This document shows, one piece after another, positions 5,046-5,702 of a stretch of 5,702 nt of DNA. This DNA is from Bacillota bacterium. GTDB lineage: Bacteria > Bacillota > Sulfobacillia > Symbiobacteriales > Symbiobacteriaceae. The stretch lies in the NCBI GenBank assembly GCA_028287415.1, contig JAQBPS010000159.1, positions 1 to 5,702 of the forward strand, read 5' to 3'. Position numbers and translations under genes: made by a program. The stretch's first letter is position 1, and every line of letters begins with the position of its first letter. The notes beneath the pieces were generated by a model, which was not told the DNA's origin, made no database searches, and saw nothing but the letters and a program-made list of their open reading frames with translations.

Positions 5046-5702
5046 ATGACAGCCATTGCTGTGAAAGAAGAGCGAATCCGCGTCCCGCGTCTGTGGCGGC
5101 TGCTGGGCTGGGCGCTGGCCGCGCTGATCGCCCTGCCGTCGCTTGGACTACTCTCCCTGTGGGCGTACGGTCCCTATTGGATCGCACCGGTTGAGGATTT
5201 CGCACAGGGTCCGGGCGGAGCGATCGCGTACGTGAGCCTGTATAACCAGATTCAGTCCCAGCAGGCGGATTTCTGGACCGGCGGCGACGTGACGATCGAG
5301 ATGAACCAGACCGAGTTCAGCGGGATGCTCTCCTCCGCCCTGCTCTCCGGGCAAAACGAGCGGGACCCGATCCGCAAGGTGCGGGCGGGCCTGGCGGGCG
5401 GCGAGATCCGTGTGGAGACGGTGCTAAAGTTCCCGTACGCCTCCATTCCGCAGCGGTATCAGGGACCGGTAGGCCTGAAGGTCCAGCTGATCCCGGTTGT
5501 GGCGGACAACGGCATGGTCCGCTTCCAGATCACCCGTGCCACCCTGGGGCGGATTCCCGTGCCGGCCAAGCTGATCCAGTGGGCGGGCAAGCTGTTCCCC
5601 ATAACCGCCCCGGGCTTCAACCCTGAGGGGCCGTCCGTGATGCTGCCGGCCGGCGACATGATCGCCCGCCAGCTGGGGCGGAGTGTCACGATCAAGCAGT
5701 TC
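5046..5702 (+). CDS. Membrane-anchored protein resembling YpmS/DUF2140 (C-terminus cut off by window edge)
   Basis: The open frame gives 219 residues and runs off the right edge. A basic N-terminus (KEERIRVPRLWR) precedes one membrane helix at about 19-41, and no signal-peptidase motif is obvious, so the rest is expected to be anchored and exposed outside the cell. The outer part alternates short beta-like strands: VTIEMNQTEFSGMLSSAL (82-99), GGEIRVETVLKF (118-129), VGLKVQLIPVVADNGMVRF (142-160) and the motif TRATLGRIPVPAKLI (163-177). This order (a strand with an acidic residue before a short helix, a middle strand, then LG.(I/L)P(V/L)P) resembles the YpmS/DUF2140 family of Gram-positive membrane proteins, of unknown function. 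The likeness is by pattern only and needs a profile search. It follows its own AT-rich promoter region and a strong terminator, so it starts a new transcription unit. Confidence 0.75.
   Translation, partial: MTAIAVKEERIRVPRLWRLLGWALAALIALPSLGLLSLWAYGPYWIAPVEDFAQGPGGAIAYVSLYNQIQSQQADFWTGGDVTIEMNQTEFSGMLSSALLSGQNERDPIRKVRAGLAGGEIRVETVLKFPYASIPQRYQGPVGLKVQLIPVVADNGMVRFQITRATLGRIPVPAKLIQWAGKLFPITAPGFNPEGPSVMLPAGDMIARQLGRSVTIKQF

Noticed and set aside
5148..5695. Minus-strand short frames at the right edge
   Set aside because: They lie opposite a plus-strand frame that has a ribosome site, membrane helix and coherent codon use from 5046 to the edge.

Overview
The window is GC-rich throughout its coding parts. 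It has strong AGGAGG-type ribosome binding sites and uses ATG, GTG and TTG starts. AT-rich sequence is confined to the short gaps that hold promoters. This points to a high-GC, Gram-positive-type organism; a Symbiobacterium-like Firmicute fits best. That placement rests on style and gene content, not on a database match. There are no rRNA or tRNA genes, CRISPR arrays, transposases or other mobile elements that I can see.

Left third (minus strand, read right to left). A three-gene operon runs from a GntR/HutC-type repressor (start at 1777), through a TauE/SafE-family membrane transporter (start TTG at 1035), into a small DUF1634 membrane protein (start at 202) that leaves the window. The genes are packed tightly. 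The transporter's ribosome binding site lies in the last codons of the regulator, and the transporter stop overlaps the next ATG as TGATG. A perfect 18-bp palindrome lies over the regulator's predicted promoter, flanked by two near-identical 13-14 bp direct repeats, which suggests autoregulation of the whole operon. A strong hairpin just upstream separates it from the next gene.

Middle (minus strand, 1930-3882). One large gene encodes an AMP-forming acyl-CoA synthetase of the acetyl-CoA-synthetase superfamily. It has the ATP-binding and C-terminal lysine motifs, but the tryptophan that restricts the pocket to acetate is replaced by glycine, so its substrate is probably larger than acetate.

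Right part (plus strand). Diverging from the synthetase is a 106-residue protein of unknown function with a small internal repeat. A structured 201-bp gap with a 12-bp tandem repeat follows. Then comes a DUF1992 (DnaJ-homologue-associated) protein, closed by a 19-bp perfect hairpin terminator. After an AT-rich promoter stretch, a membrane-anchored protein resembling the YpmS/DUF2140 family begins at 5046 and runs off the right edge.

Overall this looks like ordinary chromosomal housekeeping and accessory metabolism. The more interesting parts are the regulatory DNA around the GntR gene and in the synthetase/unknown-gene divergent region, the unknown transport substrate, and the altered synthetase pocket. 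I found no clear novel defence, mobile or RNA system.
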